Shown one piece after another: positions 11,757-23,571 of a stretch of DNA of 64,000 bases. How positions within the stretch are numbered: position 1 is the stretch's first letter; every line of letters starts with the position of its first letter. A program made the position numbers and the translations under genes. The DNA is from Orobanche coerulescens (taxonomy: Eukaryota; Streptophyta; Magnoliopsida; Lamiales; Orobanchaceae), in contig CM065816.1 in assembly GCA_033398695.1 (NCBI GenBank), forward strand, positions 131,847,358 through 131,911,357. The letters are read 5' to 3'. The notes beneath the pieces were generated by a model. That model had not been told where the DNA came from, searched no databases, and saw only the letters and a program-made list of their open reading frames with translations.

Positions 11757-12370
11757 TTACGGCCGTAAGGATTGTAGGTTATGGCCGTAACAAGGGTTCG
11801 TTGTTTTCAGGCCATTTTGGACGAATGGGACTTACGGTCGTAAGGTCTCAGAATACGGCCGTAAGTTGAGCAGGTACGGCCGTAAGGCTTGGCCGGTTAC
11901 GGCCGTACGTGTCCAGCAGGCTGTCCAGGCATTTTTGGCCGAAGGCGAGTTACGGCCGTAAGAAGGGTAGGATACGGCCGTAAGTGGTATTCGTAAATTA
12001 CAGGCTTTGTCGGACAAGGGGGACTTACGGCCGTAAGGGTTGCAGCATACGGCCGTAGGACAAGGAAGGTACGGTCGTAAGGCTTGGCCGGATACGGCCG
12101 TACGTTGGCAGGGTGCCTGGTCATTTTTTACGAAGGGGGCTTACGCCCGTATGTGTGTCCGGATATGGCCGTATCATCCGAGTTATGCCCGTAAGGTGTG
12201 CGGGTACGGTCGTAAGGGTGTCGGCAGATGGTTTAGATGAGGGCGTGTTACGCCCGTAAGTCAGGAGCGGATACGGCCGTAAGTTTGTCGGCAGGTATTT
12301 GGACGAAGCCGAGTTACGGCCGTACGAGTTGGCCGGTTACGGCCGTAAGAAGGCCGAGTTACGGCCGTAA
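11757..12370 (+). promoter_or_regulatory. Array of about 21 TTACGGCCGTAA palindromes
   Basis: I count about 21 copies in roughly 615 bases, spaced near 30 bases. Five are perfect (first at 11757, last at 12359-12370) and most others differ at one or two outer bases; about 13 keep the core ACGGCCGT. Intervening DNA is not itself a clean tandem repeat. The array stops about 10 bases before a TATA-like box, so it looks like an enhancer. TTACG/CGTAA half-sites resemble NAC or bZIP recognition sequences, but which factor binds is unknown. Confidence 0.8.
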
Positions 12371-12380
12371 CTTCCGGCAG

Positions 12381-12390
12381 TTTATAAGGA
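12381..12390 (+). promoter_or_regulatory. Probable TATA box of G
   Basis: TTTATAAGGA, directly after the palindrome array and about 30 bases before a pyrimidine-rich stretch that would be a normal start region. The same string is at 32251-32260 in the 3' LTR. Confidence 0.55.
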
Positions 12391-14049
12391 CATGGTCGGG
12401 ACTTTTTCTTCATTTTCATCCTTTTCTTCACTTTGTTCCGAGAGAGAGACTTGAGGGAGGGATTTGTCCATCATCAATCACTTGAGTGTTAGATTTTCAT
12501 CATCTTCATTCATTTGGGAAGCTTGGATACTCGATTTATTCGGATCGAAGTGATTGGATCTTCAAGAGGTAATTTCTTCAACATCTTGGATTTCGATTTT
12601 TGTATTGGGATATGATGTTTTGGACATTATAATCATGTTATATGGAGGGATATGCATACGATTATGAGTTTGTATATAGATTCAATGGATTATTGAAAGA
12701 TTATTCAAGAACACTTTGAATATTGAGTTGGTTTTGGGGGTTTTCGATTAATGGTTGTTGAAATCGCGATTTTGGATATTCATAATGGATTATTGATCGT
12801 ATTGAAGATGTTTTGTTGGTTTGAAACACTTCTTGGGGTTTTGATGTTGGTATTCTTGAGGTTTGGTTATAATCAATCGTAGTTTGTCCACAAAGTGTTC
12901 GATATAATGCCCCAATGATCTTGGTTTAATCGTATCGACGTTTTGAATTCGTTATATTCGTGTTTGATTCGTATATTGAACATATTGTTGGTCATTGTTT
13001 TATTCAAGGTTGTTCGAGAGACCGATATCTCAATTAAGACGTTGTTCGTGAAAGGATAATTGTCATCGGTGTTGTGTAAGTTGATTCTTACCCGGTTAAA
13101 AGGATATTCACTCCTTTTTGTTGTTGATCATTCATAATCATACTCATTCATCATGGTATTAACCGTATTGAGACTTGTAATTGTCGAATAATCACTTCAT
13201 TCACGAGGAACGACGGTTCCAATCATTTCATTAAATTATCAATCACGTCACTATTATTTTCATCTCGGTAAGTCATTCTTGGCCTTGTCGAATTATTATT
13301 CATTGACGTTCATTGTGGTCATTCTCGTTCATATGACCTTCTGGGTTCATATTGCGTGGCCGGGTGTGGTTGTGTGGAATTTTTAGTCGGGCACACGATG
13401 GTCATGTATTGGGTTCACCGATACATTTGGACCGTGCACACGGTAACGCTTACCTCCGTGAGACTAATTAGGTACAAGGACGGGTGTGTCCGGTCATTCG
13501 TCTTGTACACTTGCACAAAACATTACGGGCGTACTATGATACTCCTCTTCAGCATAATTCATAACTAAGAATATTTCATAACTTCAGTTATATCATGATT
13601 GTGTATTTTCAACCCTTGAGGATTGTTGTTCTGTGTAACTGACCCCGTTGGGGGATTATGTTTTCAGGTCACGGCAAGGCAAAGGCACGGGAAGAGCATG
13701 TTGACGGCGAGGAGTCCCAATGATACTAGTAGGGGGCCCCAGTTATTCCGTGTAGTTCAGTCATTCCAGTCATTTCAGAAATTCTTATTTCTCTTCAGTT
13801 GTATTTCCGCTGCAAATTCCGTATGAGATGTTATTTATTCAGGGTGGTGTATTTTATCTCCATATAAAATATACTAGTATTCTATTTTGTCCTGGTGTAA
13901 TGTACTTAAGCTCCTCATCGGAGTATTTGGTAATATAATGTGGTTCGGTACCACAATTATATTATTTAATTCATCAGTTTTCATTCGCCTGGTGGGTCCC
14001 AGTCGGGGGTCCACGGCACTGTAATATCCGCCTGGTTTGGGGTGTTACA

Positions 14050-14545
14050 GAGTTGGTATCGGAGCGTGGTTTTGAATACTACCTTACGAGTCATGTCTCA
14101 TTTGAAATCATCACCATCGGACTAGTATCATTGGACTTTCGCGTCACATGTGACCTGTGCAGATGCCGAGCCAATCAGACCGAAAGAACTGTAAGACTTC
14201 TTACGCCATGGTATAATTTTTGGCAATAATCATTCATTCATAATTCATCATTTAACAATCCTCAACCATCATTTTCATTTTGACCAGGACGGTCATGTTA
14301 ACTCATTAATCACTCGATTCATTTCATTACTCAGTAGTTGATCTGGAAGATCATATCATTAATCTTGTTAATTTTTTCAAGATAATCATTTCAAGAATAT
14401 CATCAGATAATCATGTCACCTCAGTTAATCATCCATGTAATCACTGTGTTAGAGCGTGTATGCTCATTTTCATCATCTCATGTCATAATCATAACGTGAT
14501 ATTCATGCGGGAAATATAATCATCATGTGACTTTCCTACTTCAGT
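14050..14545 (+). other. Leader of G with primer-binding site
   Basis: TGGTATCGGAGC at 14054-14065 differs by one base from the tRNA-iMet primer site. The rest, up to the gag ATG at 14546, is an AT-rich untranslated leader without a notable ORF. Confidence 0.85.
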
Positions 14546-15174
14546 ATGGAGAGAGCAAGAAAAGGACGCGGAGGACGAGGCCGTGGAGCGGGCCGAATTC
14601 CTAGAGCTCGTGTGAATACACGTGCGAATGCGAGGAATAATGTGAATTCATCGAGCAGCGACGCTGCCACTCATTCACCTGGACGTGATCATTCACTATC
14701 CGGGAGTCGTACCCGGGACACGGCTCAGTCAGAGGGTGTCCGGGTTGACCCACTCGCTTTTATGCAGGGCATGATGGCCCAAATGACCCAGATGGCACAG
14801 CTGATGGAGACGATGCATAACTCAGTCAATCAAAATCAACAGGCTCCTCCGCCGCCACCTCAGAGGCAAAAGAGGAATGTGAGCAGTATCATCGACAACG
14901 TCTCTCGCCAACGGGCACCTACTTTTGAAGTCTCGTCTGAGCCGGCAGATATTATTCATCGGCTCGAACATTTCGAGAAGTTGTTTGCTATGGTAGAGTG
15001 TCCCGAAGGACACAAAGTTTCAGTTGCGGCTTACTACCTGGGTAAGAGCGGACATTCTTGGTGGTTGTCGTTGAAGCCCACCGAAGGATCATGTACTTGG
15101 GATCAGTTCAAAACTCTCATGATGGAGAGGTATTATCCAACCCCACTCAGGGAAGCTAAATTGTCGGAATTACT

Positions 15175-16578
15175 TGTTAGGAATACTTGTTAGATTTTGA
15201 TGATGTCATTAATTTAGAATCAAATGTTTATTAATTGGCGAAATGTAAGGAAGAACCAAATGAGTATCTTCCATAGGCCAAAATGTGTTAAGTATAAAAT
15301 TGGCAAAATGTAAAGAAGAACCAAATGAGTGTCTTCTGTAGGCCAAAGTTAGTTAGGCTGAAAATCGGCTAAGTACTAAAGTACAGTCTAGTCTATCAAG
15401 AGAAGTACAGCCGACTCCAATCAGAGTAGCCCTGGTCAACTAAAAATTGTCAGAGTAGTTTGACCAGATCAGACCCAAGGAACCTCGTGGAAGTCACTCC
15501 GACTGCACAAGTCTCAAACAAGATACACCGAGACGACCTACTGCAGAGAAGTAAGCCGCACTTGATCTACTCAACTACAAACCTAGTACTCCAAGTCCAC
15601 GTCGGCATGCTTTGAAAAGTCAAATATTACGGAAAGCTCACATGCAACGTGAAGAGACAAATTGGAGTGATTCCCGCAAGAGATATGATTTATTTAAATC
15701 ATCCCGACCCACCGTGAAAGACTTTAATCCTTTTATACTCAAAAGATTCGCGCTCACATGCGAAGTCATCACAACGGTCGGAAGATGAAATTAAATAATG
15801 GGAATCCACCTTGCAACGTTCGAAAAGATTAAACAATGAAGTCTCTCTCCAACGGACGGATTTGTTCAGATTTGCAACGGCTACAAGGAAGAAGCTCGAG
15901 AGATCGTGATCTATATATATCCAGAGATTTGAAACTGAGCAACTACCGGTGCGAACTTATACTCTAAGCGATCAAAGCAAACAAAGCAATCCTAAGCAAA
16001 CAAATAGCATCGAGAAAAGAGCAGATCCAAAAGTTCATATTCAAGGAAGCTCTTTAGTTGGAGAAGACAAACACTCTTGTCTTTAAATCTTGAGTAAGGG
16101 GTACTTCACTGGTTGAAGTAGCGGTCAGAAGGCATCCGAGGATCGAGGATCAAGAGGTGCAAGGCGATCAAGTTTGTGTACAACGGCACGGAATTCCACT
16201 GGTTGGAAGGCTGTTGTAGTGTGTAGTGAATCACTAATATTTATCACCGGTTGAGAATTATAGTGAATTCATCTCCAATAGTTTGGAGAAAAGTGGATTA
16301 GTAGAGGATTACCCCACCTCTGAGACCACTATAAACCGCCTGTGTCATTTACTATTTTACCGCATCATACTCTAAGCTACGCATCCATTGTTAAGTGTTT
16401 CATTAAGTTAATTTATATTTGTCATCACCGACTTCCGCACATATCCAAGAACAAACGACTCCTAGTCATTTGTTTGATCATCACCGAAGAAACTCACTCT
16501 TCGAGAAAAAGAGTTCAAGAGTTTCTACAAGTCTATTCACCCCCTCTAGACTTGTTTCTGGACGACTTGTGACCTACA
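15175..16578 (+). repeat. 5' LTR of B
   Basis: Starts TGTTAGGAATAC and ends GACCTACA. A TATA box (CTATATATATCC, 15911-15922) marks the promoter. Near its start a roughly 60-base segment containing AAGAACCAAATGAGT is present twice in tandem (about 15243-15350). Compared with the 3' LTR the differences cluster at CAG/CTG positions; see findings. Confidence 0.92.
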
Positions 16579-16580
16579 AG

Positions 16581-16592
16581 TGGTATCGAGAG
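16581..16592 (+). other. Altered primer-binding site of B
   Basis: TGGTATCGAGAG stands where TGGTATCAGAG is expected, two bases inside the LTR. The change (CAGAG to CGAGAG) is the same one seen between the two LTRs in the motif GAAGCTCAGAGATC, so the site may really be normal. Confidence 0.75.
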
Positions 16593-16655
16593 AGGTTGGT
16601 TCATTTTTTCACGAACCGCATCTATTAAGATATATATCTTATCTCTCACGTTATA

Positions 16656-18760
16656 ATGGAACACATGCACTTTAGACTACTGTCTTTTCGGTTGACGAGT
16701 ATGATCTCCGGAAGATAAGAATGCAGCACATTTATCTTCAATCCATGACGACATGTGGTGCATCATTGAAGATGGTCCATTCATTTTCGAGAAGGACAAC
16801 ACGCCCGAGGAAATCGCACTGGGAGGCCCGAAAAATTCCTAAGAAGAGAACCGAGTGACCCCCGAAGAGAGAAAGGCGCCAATCTTGACAACGGGGCGGA
16901 GATGTCTTTGTACCAAACTCTTGACAAATCCACAATGGTCAAGATCAAAAATTGTAAGAATGCCAAAGAGATATGGGACACATTAGCTCTAATGTGTGAA
17001 GGAACGGAGCTGATCAAGGAGAACAAGTTGTCAATAGCTATCCAAAAGTTTGACAACTTTAAAATGAAGAATGGAGAATCTATAGACCAAGTGGACACAA
17101 GGTTCACCGAAATTATCAACGAGATCAACTCCCTGGGCAAGACTTATGGCAACAGGGAAATGGCACTCAAGGTCCTCAGATCTCTAAATCCAGAATGGAG
17201 CATGAAGGCTGTAGCTATGAGAGAGTCCAAAGACCTGAATAAGATAAAGATTCAGGAGCTGTTCTCTGATCTAAAGGCTTATGAGTTCGAGCTTCCAAGC
17301 TCATCCTCAACTGAGCCTGCAGAGAAGGGAATCGCATTTGCAGCCGAGTCCCCTGCTAAGAGCACATGCGATGTGAAACCTCCAAATCCGCTAGACTTTG
17401 AGGAGGAAATGGCTTTCATTATGCAAAGATTCAAGAACTTCAGGAAGAACTACTCCAAGTATAAGAAAAACTACAAGGAGAATCCCTTAAGAAACCAGAA
17501 AGTGGAAGCTGGAAAGTTGAATGTTACAATGCCACAAGATAGGACACATCCAAATGGATTGTCCCGAGCTCAAGAAGGATGAAACCAAAAAGGAGGTGGC
17601 CAGAAAGGAAGACAAGAAAAGCTCTCATCGGAGAAGACCAGAGCATGTCGAATCAAGCGGCGGCTTCTTTTACGATGACGACGAGGAATATGATTGCACG
17701 ATGGCAAACTTGGTGATGAAGAGGTAACCTCTAAACCTACCGGTTCCAAAAATAGCTCAGCCATGACCCACGATAAGAATTTACATGAAACGGAAAATCA
17801 AATATTCAAAGATTATGAAACACTTAAATCGCACATCAAGTCAGACAACAGAGAAGACTAAGCTGCAAGATGAGAATAGGCAGCTGAAAAATGATTTTGA
17901 AAAACTCAGTCTAGATTTAAATAAGACCAAGACCAATACAGCTGATTTTAAAAACCAGGCAAGTGCCAATACAGCTGAGATAGACCGGCTAAATATTTTA
18001 CTTAAAGAAAAATCAGCTGCACTTGCTCATGCCAAAGCTGAGTTTACTAAAGCGCACGAATAAATAAAACTCAGGCGCAGGAAATAACCTCCCTGAAAGC
18101 GTCGTTAACCCTGGACGAATTGTGTACTAACAAGAGGCCACTATATTCCAGATCAGGCCTTGGATATGATCCCCACACTCCCTCTAGTTCTAAAACCACT
18201 TTCATCAAGGGAGAAACAATGGTCTCGATCATTGAGCACAGTCATAAACCGATTTTCAAAAACAGTAACAGTCAAACGTCTGAAGCTGCAAATGTTACAC
18301 CCAGACTGACCACCTAGACAGCGACTAAAGGCCTGTGCAATAGCAGCAGCCCAGACAACATGCCCACTATTACCAACAACTCCCTAAAAATAGATTTCAT
18401 AATGGGAGGGGCAGATGGAAACCTCAAGGTTATCCAAATTACCAAAACGAACAAGTGTGGAGACCACAAAGGTTTAACAAATGGTCTCGGCTAGATTTAG
18501 AAATGGCCCACACTATTTTGAGGAATATCCAGTATACAATCCAACCAGAGATTTAGACCTCGACCACGAGGCACCTTTTAAGGGTTATAATAATAATTCT
18601 TATAATCCAAGGAGAAATCAATTCTCCAGAAACCCACTAACCCCAAAGGACCCACACAAATTTGGGTACCTAAATCTCTGCTTGTTTAATTGCGTAAGAG
18701 GTGGAAGGACTACAACCACATCTCCTCAAGCTCAAATTTTGGAGGTGAAGAGTGGTTTGT
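16656..18760 (+). pseudogene. gag: Gag of B
   Basis: A copia-type gag (UBN2-like). The N-terminus is in two frames (a DDMWCIIEDGPF motif near 16748-16785 is out of frame with what follows). The main block 16902-17582 is open for 226 codons and includes KEIWDTLALMCEGTE and FSDLKAYEFEL. The zinc knuckle ends in CHKIGHIQMDC (about 17527-17560), but its first Cys is separated by a one-base deletion. After an acidic stretch (YDDDEEYDCTM) comes a coiled coil rich in Leu, Lys and Glu (17785-18063), typical of Sirevirus gag. A Tyr/Asn/Arg-rich spacer (18481-18760) leads to the protease. Confidence 0.8.
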
Positions 18761-20090
18761 AGACTGGATGCTCAAGTCACATGACCGGGAACAAGAAGAT
18801 CTTGACCAAATATATCAAAGAAAGAGGTCCCGATGTAACCTTTGGAGATAGCTCTAGAGGACAGACAAAAGGCTTTGGAGAGCCGCACCGAGGAAACATT
18901 GTAATATCCAAAGTTCATTATGTCAAAGGTCTCAAATACAACCTCCCGAGCATAAGCCGATTCTGCGGCGAGAAGAATCTAGTAGTCTTCACCATCTTGA
19001 AGTGTATGGTGATAGACATCTTATCTGGAGAAATAAAGCTACAAGGTTTAGAAGAAGAGATGTATACATGATTGATTGGAACACAGAACACCTAACTCCT
19101 GTTTTCTATCCAAGATCGTTTGAGAATGGTTGGTGTGGCACAAAAGACTATGTCACTGAACTTCAAAGCCATCAACAAGATTAGCTCTCGGAAGGCTGGT
19201 CGGAGGACTTCCAAATGAAGCATTCAAGAAGGAAGCACTCGTGATGCATGTCGAAGGGAAAGCAGACTAAGGCGTCGTTCAAGCCAAGCAGCCTACAACG
19301 CTCACAACAAGGATCTTAGATCTACTCCACATGGATCTATTTGGTCCTATCAAGCCAAGGACTTTGAGCGGCGTAAAGCATGCTCTTGTGATTGTAGATG
19401 ATTATTCAAGGTACACTTGGATCATTTTTCTATACAAGAAAAGTGAAACCTTGACCAAGTTACCCGAGCTGCCGAGAAGGATCCGAATGAGAAATCCCTC
19501 TCCATAATCAAGATCGATCAGATAGAGGAGGAGAGTTTCTCAACAAGGCGATAATCGATTTCAGCGATCGTAATGGGATCCATGAGCTCTGCAGCCAGTG
19601 ACGCCCCAACAGAATGGTGTTGCCGAAAGAAGGAACAGAACCACGAAGGAAGCAAAGAAGGTCCATGATTGCGAAGCGGACCTACCCAAGAGGTTACGGG
19701 CTGAAAGTCAACACACTGTCACACCGAAACAGAGTATGATAGTAGGGAGACATGGCAAAACTCCCTATGAGGTTTGGAATAATAGAACTCCTACCGTTGC
19801 TTACTTTCATGTTTTTGGTTGTAAGTGTTTCATCCACAACAACGGTAAAACACACTAAATGCCTTTGATGCTAAAACTGATGATGGTCTATTTATGGGAT
19901 ATTCCCAAAGAAGCAAGGCATATAGAGTTTTCAACAAAAGAACCTTAGTTGTGGAAGAAACACCCCATGTTGTTTTTGATGAATCTACTGTTGAGTACAG
20001 AAATGGCTTGAGCAAATTGAGAACAAGCTCAAGTCGAACCCTTGAAGAAGTCATTGTACATGACACTGAATGGTGGACTCACTGATCGGC
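18761..20090 (+). pseudogene. Protease and integrase of B
   Basis: The protease begins at a frameshifted active site (expected D-S/T-G-C-S, seen as GACTGGATGCTC at 18761) followed by SHMTGNKKIL and NLPSISRFC. A pre-integrase zinc region is visible in another frame (W-H-K-R-L-C-H, near 19130). The integrase core shows LDLLHMDLFGP-like and VIVDDYSRYTW segments (19325-19420) and PQQNGVAERRNRTT (19600-19645) with the catalytic Glu. The copia order protease-integrase-RT is clear. Several frameshifts and likely short losses break the frame, many next to CAG/CTG. Confidence 0.75.
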
Positions 20091-20370
20091 TGATGACCCA
20101 ACCGCGGTGATGAAGACCCAATGCAGATCGACAGATCATCAAACCTATCTCGATCCGATTCTTTCTTGAAGAAGACCTAGTGCAGACAAAGACTCATCTG
20201 CAGTTCAGAACCAAGCTGCAGATGACAAGGCGGTAGCTGATCCAGTTGCAGACCAGAATCCAGCAGATGCAGATAACCACCAGAGCAATCCAACAGGGGG
20301 AACAAACCCAGAAGAGGACGAGATCCCCAAATGGCTCAAGGATCATCCAATTCAGCAAATTATCGGAAAG

Positions 20371-21978
20371 TTGACTGATGGAGTCAAGACAAGACAGTCA
20401 ACTCTACCAGCAGGAATGGCGATGTTCTCATGTTTCATGTCGCAAATTGAACCCAAGACGACAGAACAAGCCTTGGAAGATTATTCATGGATTAATGCCA
20501 TGCAAGAGGAATTGGAGCAGATGGAGAGAAACAATGTTTGGGAACTAACAGACAGACCTAATCACAAGAAAGTTATTGGCACCAAATGGGTGTATAAAAA
20601 CAAGAGTGATGAAGACGGAGCTGTTGTTAGGAATAAAGCCAGACTCGTAGCAAAAGGATATGCACAATGTGAGGGAATAGATTTTGATGAAACTTATGCA
20701 CCTGTTGCAAGATTAGAAGCCATCAGACTATTCCTCGCATATGCTGCATTCAAGGATTTTGAAGTCTACCAGATGGATGTGAAAAGTGCGTTTCTAAATG
20801 GAATCCTAGAAGAAGAAGTCTATGTAGAGCAACCCCCAGGTTTTGTCAAAGGAGACAAAGTCTATAAGCTGTTAAAAGCTCTGTATGGACTCAAGCAAGC
20901 ACCGAGAGCATGGTATGAAACACTGTCTGTGTTTCTTGAGAAAAATGGATTTTGCAAAGGAAAAGTGGACAAGACCCTATTCAGGGTGGAGCACGAAGGC
21001 CACATTCTAATAGTTCAGATTTATGTGGATGACATCATATTCGGGTCAACCAATCCAGAACTATGTGAGAAATTCTCCAACCTCATGCAAGGAGAATTCG
21101 AGATGAGTATGATGGGAAAGCTTAACTTCTTTCTCGGATTACAAGTTAGCGAGATGGAAAAAGGAATTTTCATCAATCGTGCAAAGTATACCCGAGATCT
21201 CATCAAGAGATATGGAATGGAATCACCAAACTCGCAAGAATTCCAATGAGCACAAGTACTCACCGGATGCGAGGCAGGAATATCAGTTGACTCAACCCAC
21301 TACAGAGGACTCATCGGATCTCTTCTGTACCTAACTGCAAGCAGGCCAGACATATCATATGCAGTTGGAGTTTGTGCAAGATTCCAGTCCAAGCCGAAGC
21401 AATCACACCTAGATGCAGCCAAGAGAATAATTAAGTACCTAAAGTCTACCATTAATGTTGGACTATGGTACCCCAAGGATGACAACTTCGAGCTATCAGG
21501 ATACTCAGATGCGGATTTCGCCGGATGCAAAATCAATAGGAAGAGCACTAGTGGAACGTGTCAATTCCTAGGAACCAGACTGATATCCTGGTTTAGCAAG
21601 AAGCAGGTTTCTAACTCTATCTCCACTACAGAGTCAGAATACCTAGCTGCAGGTAGCTGTTGTGCACAGATCCTATGGATCAGACAACAATTAAGTGACT
21701 ACAATATTATTGCCAATGAAGTTCCTATATGGTGTGACAACAATAGTGCTATTGCAATAACCAACAATCCGGTTTTGCACTCAAGGACGAAGCACATTGA
21801 CGTTAAGCACCATTTCATTCGAGACCACGTGCTTAACAAAAGGGTTAGAGTTGAAAGAGTCAGCACAGACTACCAAATAGCTGACATCTTCACCAAACCC
21901 CTGCCAGAAGAGAGATTCCTAGAGCTGAGCAGAGACCTTGGATTACTAGATTGGGAATCTAGTTCTGAAGCAAGTTGA
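20371..21978 (+). pseudogene. Reverse transcriptase and RNase H of B
   Basis: The RT is open from 20371 to 21249: it has [15 protein letters not shown], the GTKWVYKNK motif, [25 protein letters not shown] and the catalytic YVDD at about 21022-21033. A frameshift near 21240-21265 (EFQ instead of a KIPMS-type motif) separates it from RNase H, which is then open to 21978: YRGLIGSLLYLTASRPD, SGYSDADFAG, TTESEYLAAGSCCAQ, WCDNNSAI, RTKHIDVKHHFIRD and ADIFTKPLPEERF. All standard copia RT/RNase H motifs are kept. The spacer 20091-20370 is Asp/Gln/Ala-rich linker coding in several frames. Confidence 0.88.
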
Positions 21979-22512
21979 AGGAAGGACGAACCCCCCCCCC
22001 CAGAATCAGCCTAAGCTGATGCAGGCGAGAAGACGAAGGCCAGTCGAAGCAACTTAGCTGTACAGAGTACCAGGCGAGAAGTGAAACTCACCTGTAGCAG
22101 AGCGGTCAACAGTCAACGAATCAGACCAGCTAAGTTCTCTAAACTGATCTCTAATTTTCAATTTTATCTGCCATATTTATAATATAATTTTGGCTTAAGA
22201 AATAGCATTTAAAATACATTTTATAAGCCAAGTGGCAATTTTAAATACACGCGTCACACGCCCACTTAATTAACCTCTACGGTGGCCAATCAGAATCAAC
22301 CGTCAATTTTTAAATGGGGCCACCGATTCAAATTTGAAATTCAAAAGAATATGAAAAGGCGTACCACCGTTTAAACTTATAATAAACTAATCCAAACGTC
22401 ACTTCATCTTCTTTATAAGGAAGAAAACCCTTTCACTTTCCTCTTTACGCTTTCAGAAACCCTAAAAATTCACGAGCAAAATACACACTAAATCCTAAAA
22501 TCTTTTTGCGAA
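21979..22512 (+). promoter_or_regulatory. Spacer with probable promoter of extra ORF
   Basis: About 530 bases between pol and the extra ORF. A poly-C run lies at 21990-22001 and CACGCGTCACACG near 22248. A TATA box, CTTTATAAGG, is at 22411-22420, followed by a leader containing AAACCCTAAAAATTC, which resembles host gene leaders, and the ATG at 22513. This suggests the extra ORF has its own promoter. No transcript evidence is available. Confidence 0.5.
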
Positions 22513-23571
22513 ATGGCATCTCATTGTGGAGCAAACTTGAAGGCGATGAAGGACCAAGTTATCTTTTCCATGGTCGTCGATTTCGAAGGATTACTGGAAG
22601 CAAATCTAGACGACTTTGATATGCTCGACTTAATCCGAGCGATGAAACTGAACGGAATCTACCCGTTTCTTGAAATCAACCCTCAACACTTGTTCAAAGA
22701 AGATGTGGTTGAATTTTACCGCAACGCTTACCTGATTCAGCATCAGATTCAGAGCACGGTCGGTGGAGTACAAGTCACCATAGATACAGAGAATATTCGC
22801 TCTGTATTCGGGATGAAAAATCGCGGTTTGGCGGTCGAAGCACTCAAACAATCACCCACCGAAACATGGAAGACGATTAAGCTTGAAAATGTCCCGGAGA
22901 AGTTGAAGTTCACGGCGAAAAGAAATGAGTTGAAAAGAGTTTACCGAGTCGCTCTGGACATCACAAATAAAATAGTCATGGGAATGGCAGGAAGCTATGA
23001 CCAACTATCATCCTCAAAGTTCATGGTGTTGGGTGCGCTAATTCAGCGAGAGGAAGTAGATTGGGCCGATTACATTTTTAGGCAACTTGTTCGTGAAGTG
23101 AACAAGGTCGAATGGCTCGAGGGAGAGAAGAAGTTCAAGACTAAGTTGGCGTTTGGAACGCATCTTAGTTGGTTCTTGGAACAGACTGGAGTGGCCAAGG
23201 GAAACATTGACCCTTTCCACCCAAACAAGAGGCTTGGTCACATGGACCATGATAAGAAAAAGGTTGGAGTCACTGGGAGGGCAGCCCAGATATTGAAGGA
23301 CTTACCAGACTCAAGCTATTGCCCAAGGTACGATTTATCAGACTCGGACCAACCTGCAGCTGAGGTCGGAACTGCAGTCGAGTCCGAGCATGAGTCTGAT
23401 GATACTCCAATCGCCATCCGTTTCAAGAGAAGGGGACCAGCCCCAGAAGGACCTTCCAACCTGCAGTCATCACCTGAACCCTCTCCAAAGAGGCCAAGGA
23501 AGCTGCAGTTCAGTGAAGGAGATCAGCCTGAACATCATGCCAGTCCACCCGCCTCAGCCTCCACCACCTGA
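22513..23571 (+). CDS. Extra ORF of B, N-terminal part
   Basis: Open for 352 codons from an ATG 93 bases after a TATA box. The first 230 residues look globular: HLFKEDVVEFYRNAYL, then STVGGVQVTIDTENIRSVFG, resembling the pattern of the plant-transposon protein domain sometimes called Transposase_32. WADYIFRQLVREVNKVEW follows. The last 100 residues are disordered, with a SDDTPI motif also kept in A and C. No signal peptide or hydrophobic segment is seen. The frame breaks at 23571 but homology to A and C continues. Function is unknown; Sireviruses have extra ORFs in this position, some described as envelope-like, but nothing here supports a membrane role. Confidence 0.7.
   Translation: MASHCGANLKAMKDQVIFSMVVDFEGLLEANLDDFDMLDLIRAMKLNGIYPFLEINPQHLFKEDVVEFYRNAYLIQHQIQSTVGGVQVTIDTENIRSVFGMKNRGLAVEALKQSPTETWKTIKLENVPEKLKFTAKRNELKRVYRVALDITNKIVMGMAGSYDQLSSSKFMVLGALIQREEVDWADYIFRQLVREVNKVEWLEGEKKFKTKLAFGTHLSWFLEQTGVAKGNIDPFHPNKRLGHMDHDKKKVGVTGRAAQILKDLPDSSYCPRYDLSDSDQPAAEVGTAVESEHESDDTPIAIRFKRRGPAPEGPSNLQSSPEPSPKRPRKLQFSEGDQPEHHASPPASASTT

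Larger units (their letters stand above)
11405..14049 (+). repeat. 5' LTR of G
   Basis: Begins TGTAATGCCCGG and ends GGTGTTACA. It matches 31246-33929 closely, with scattered substitutions and several small indels inside the palindrome array, where the 3' copy has about one extra unit. U3 holds the palindrome array and TATA box. The part after 12390 is AT-rich U5/R sequence with no coding content. Confidence 0.92.

Noticed and set aside
11757..12370. CRISPR-like array of regularly spaced palindromes
   Set aside because: Plant retrotransposon LTR, units degenerate, spacers uneven, no cas genes. It is a promoter-proximal motif array.
22513..23571. Host gene or viral envelope gene
   Set aside because: It lies between pol and the 3' LTR inside B, and homologues occupy the same place in A and C. 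It lacks a signal peptide and membrane segments, so neither label is supported.
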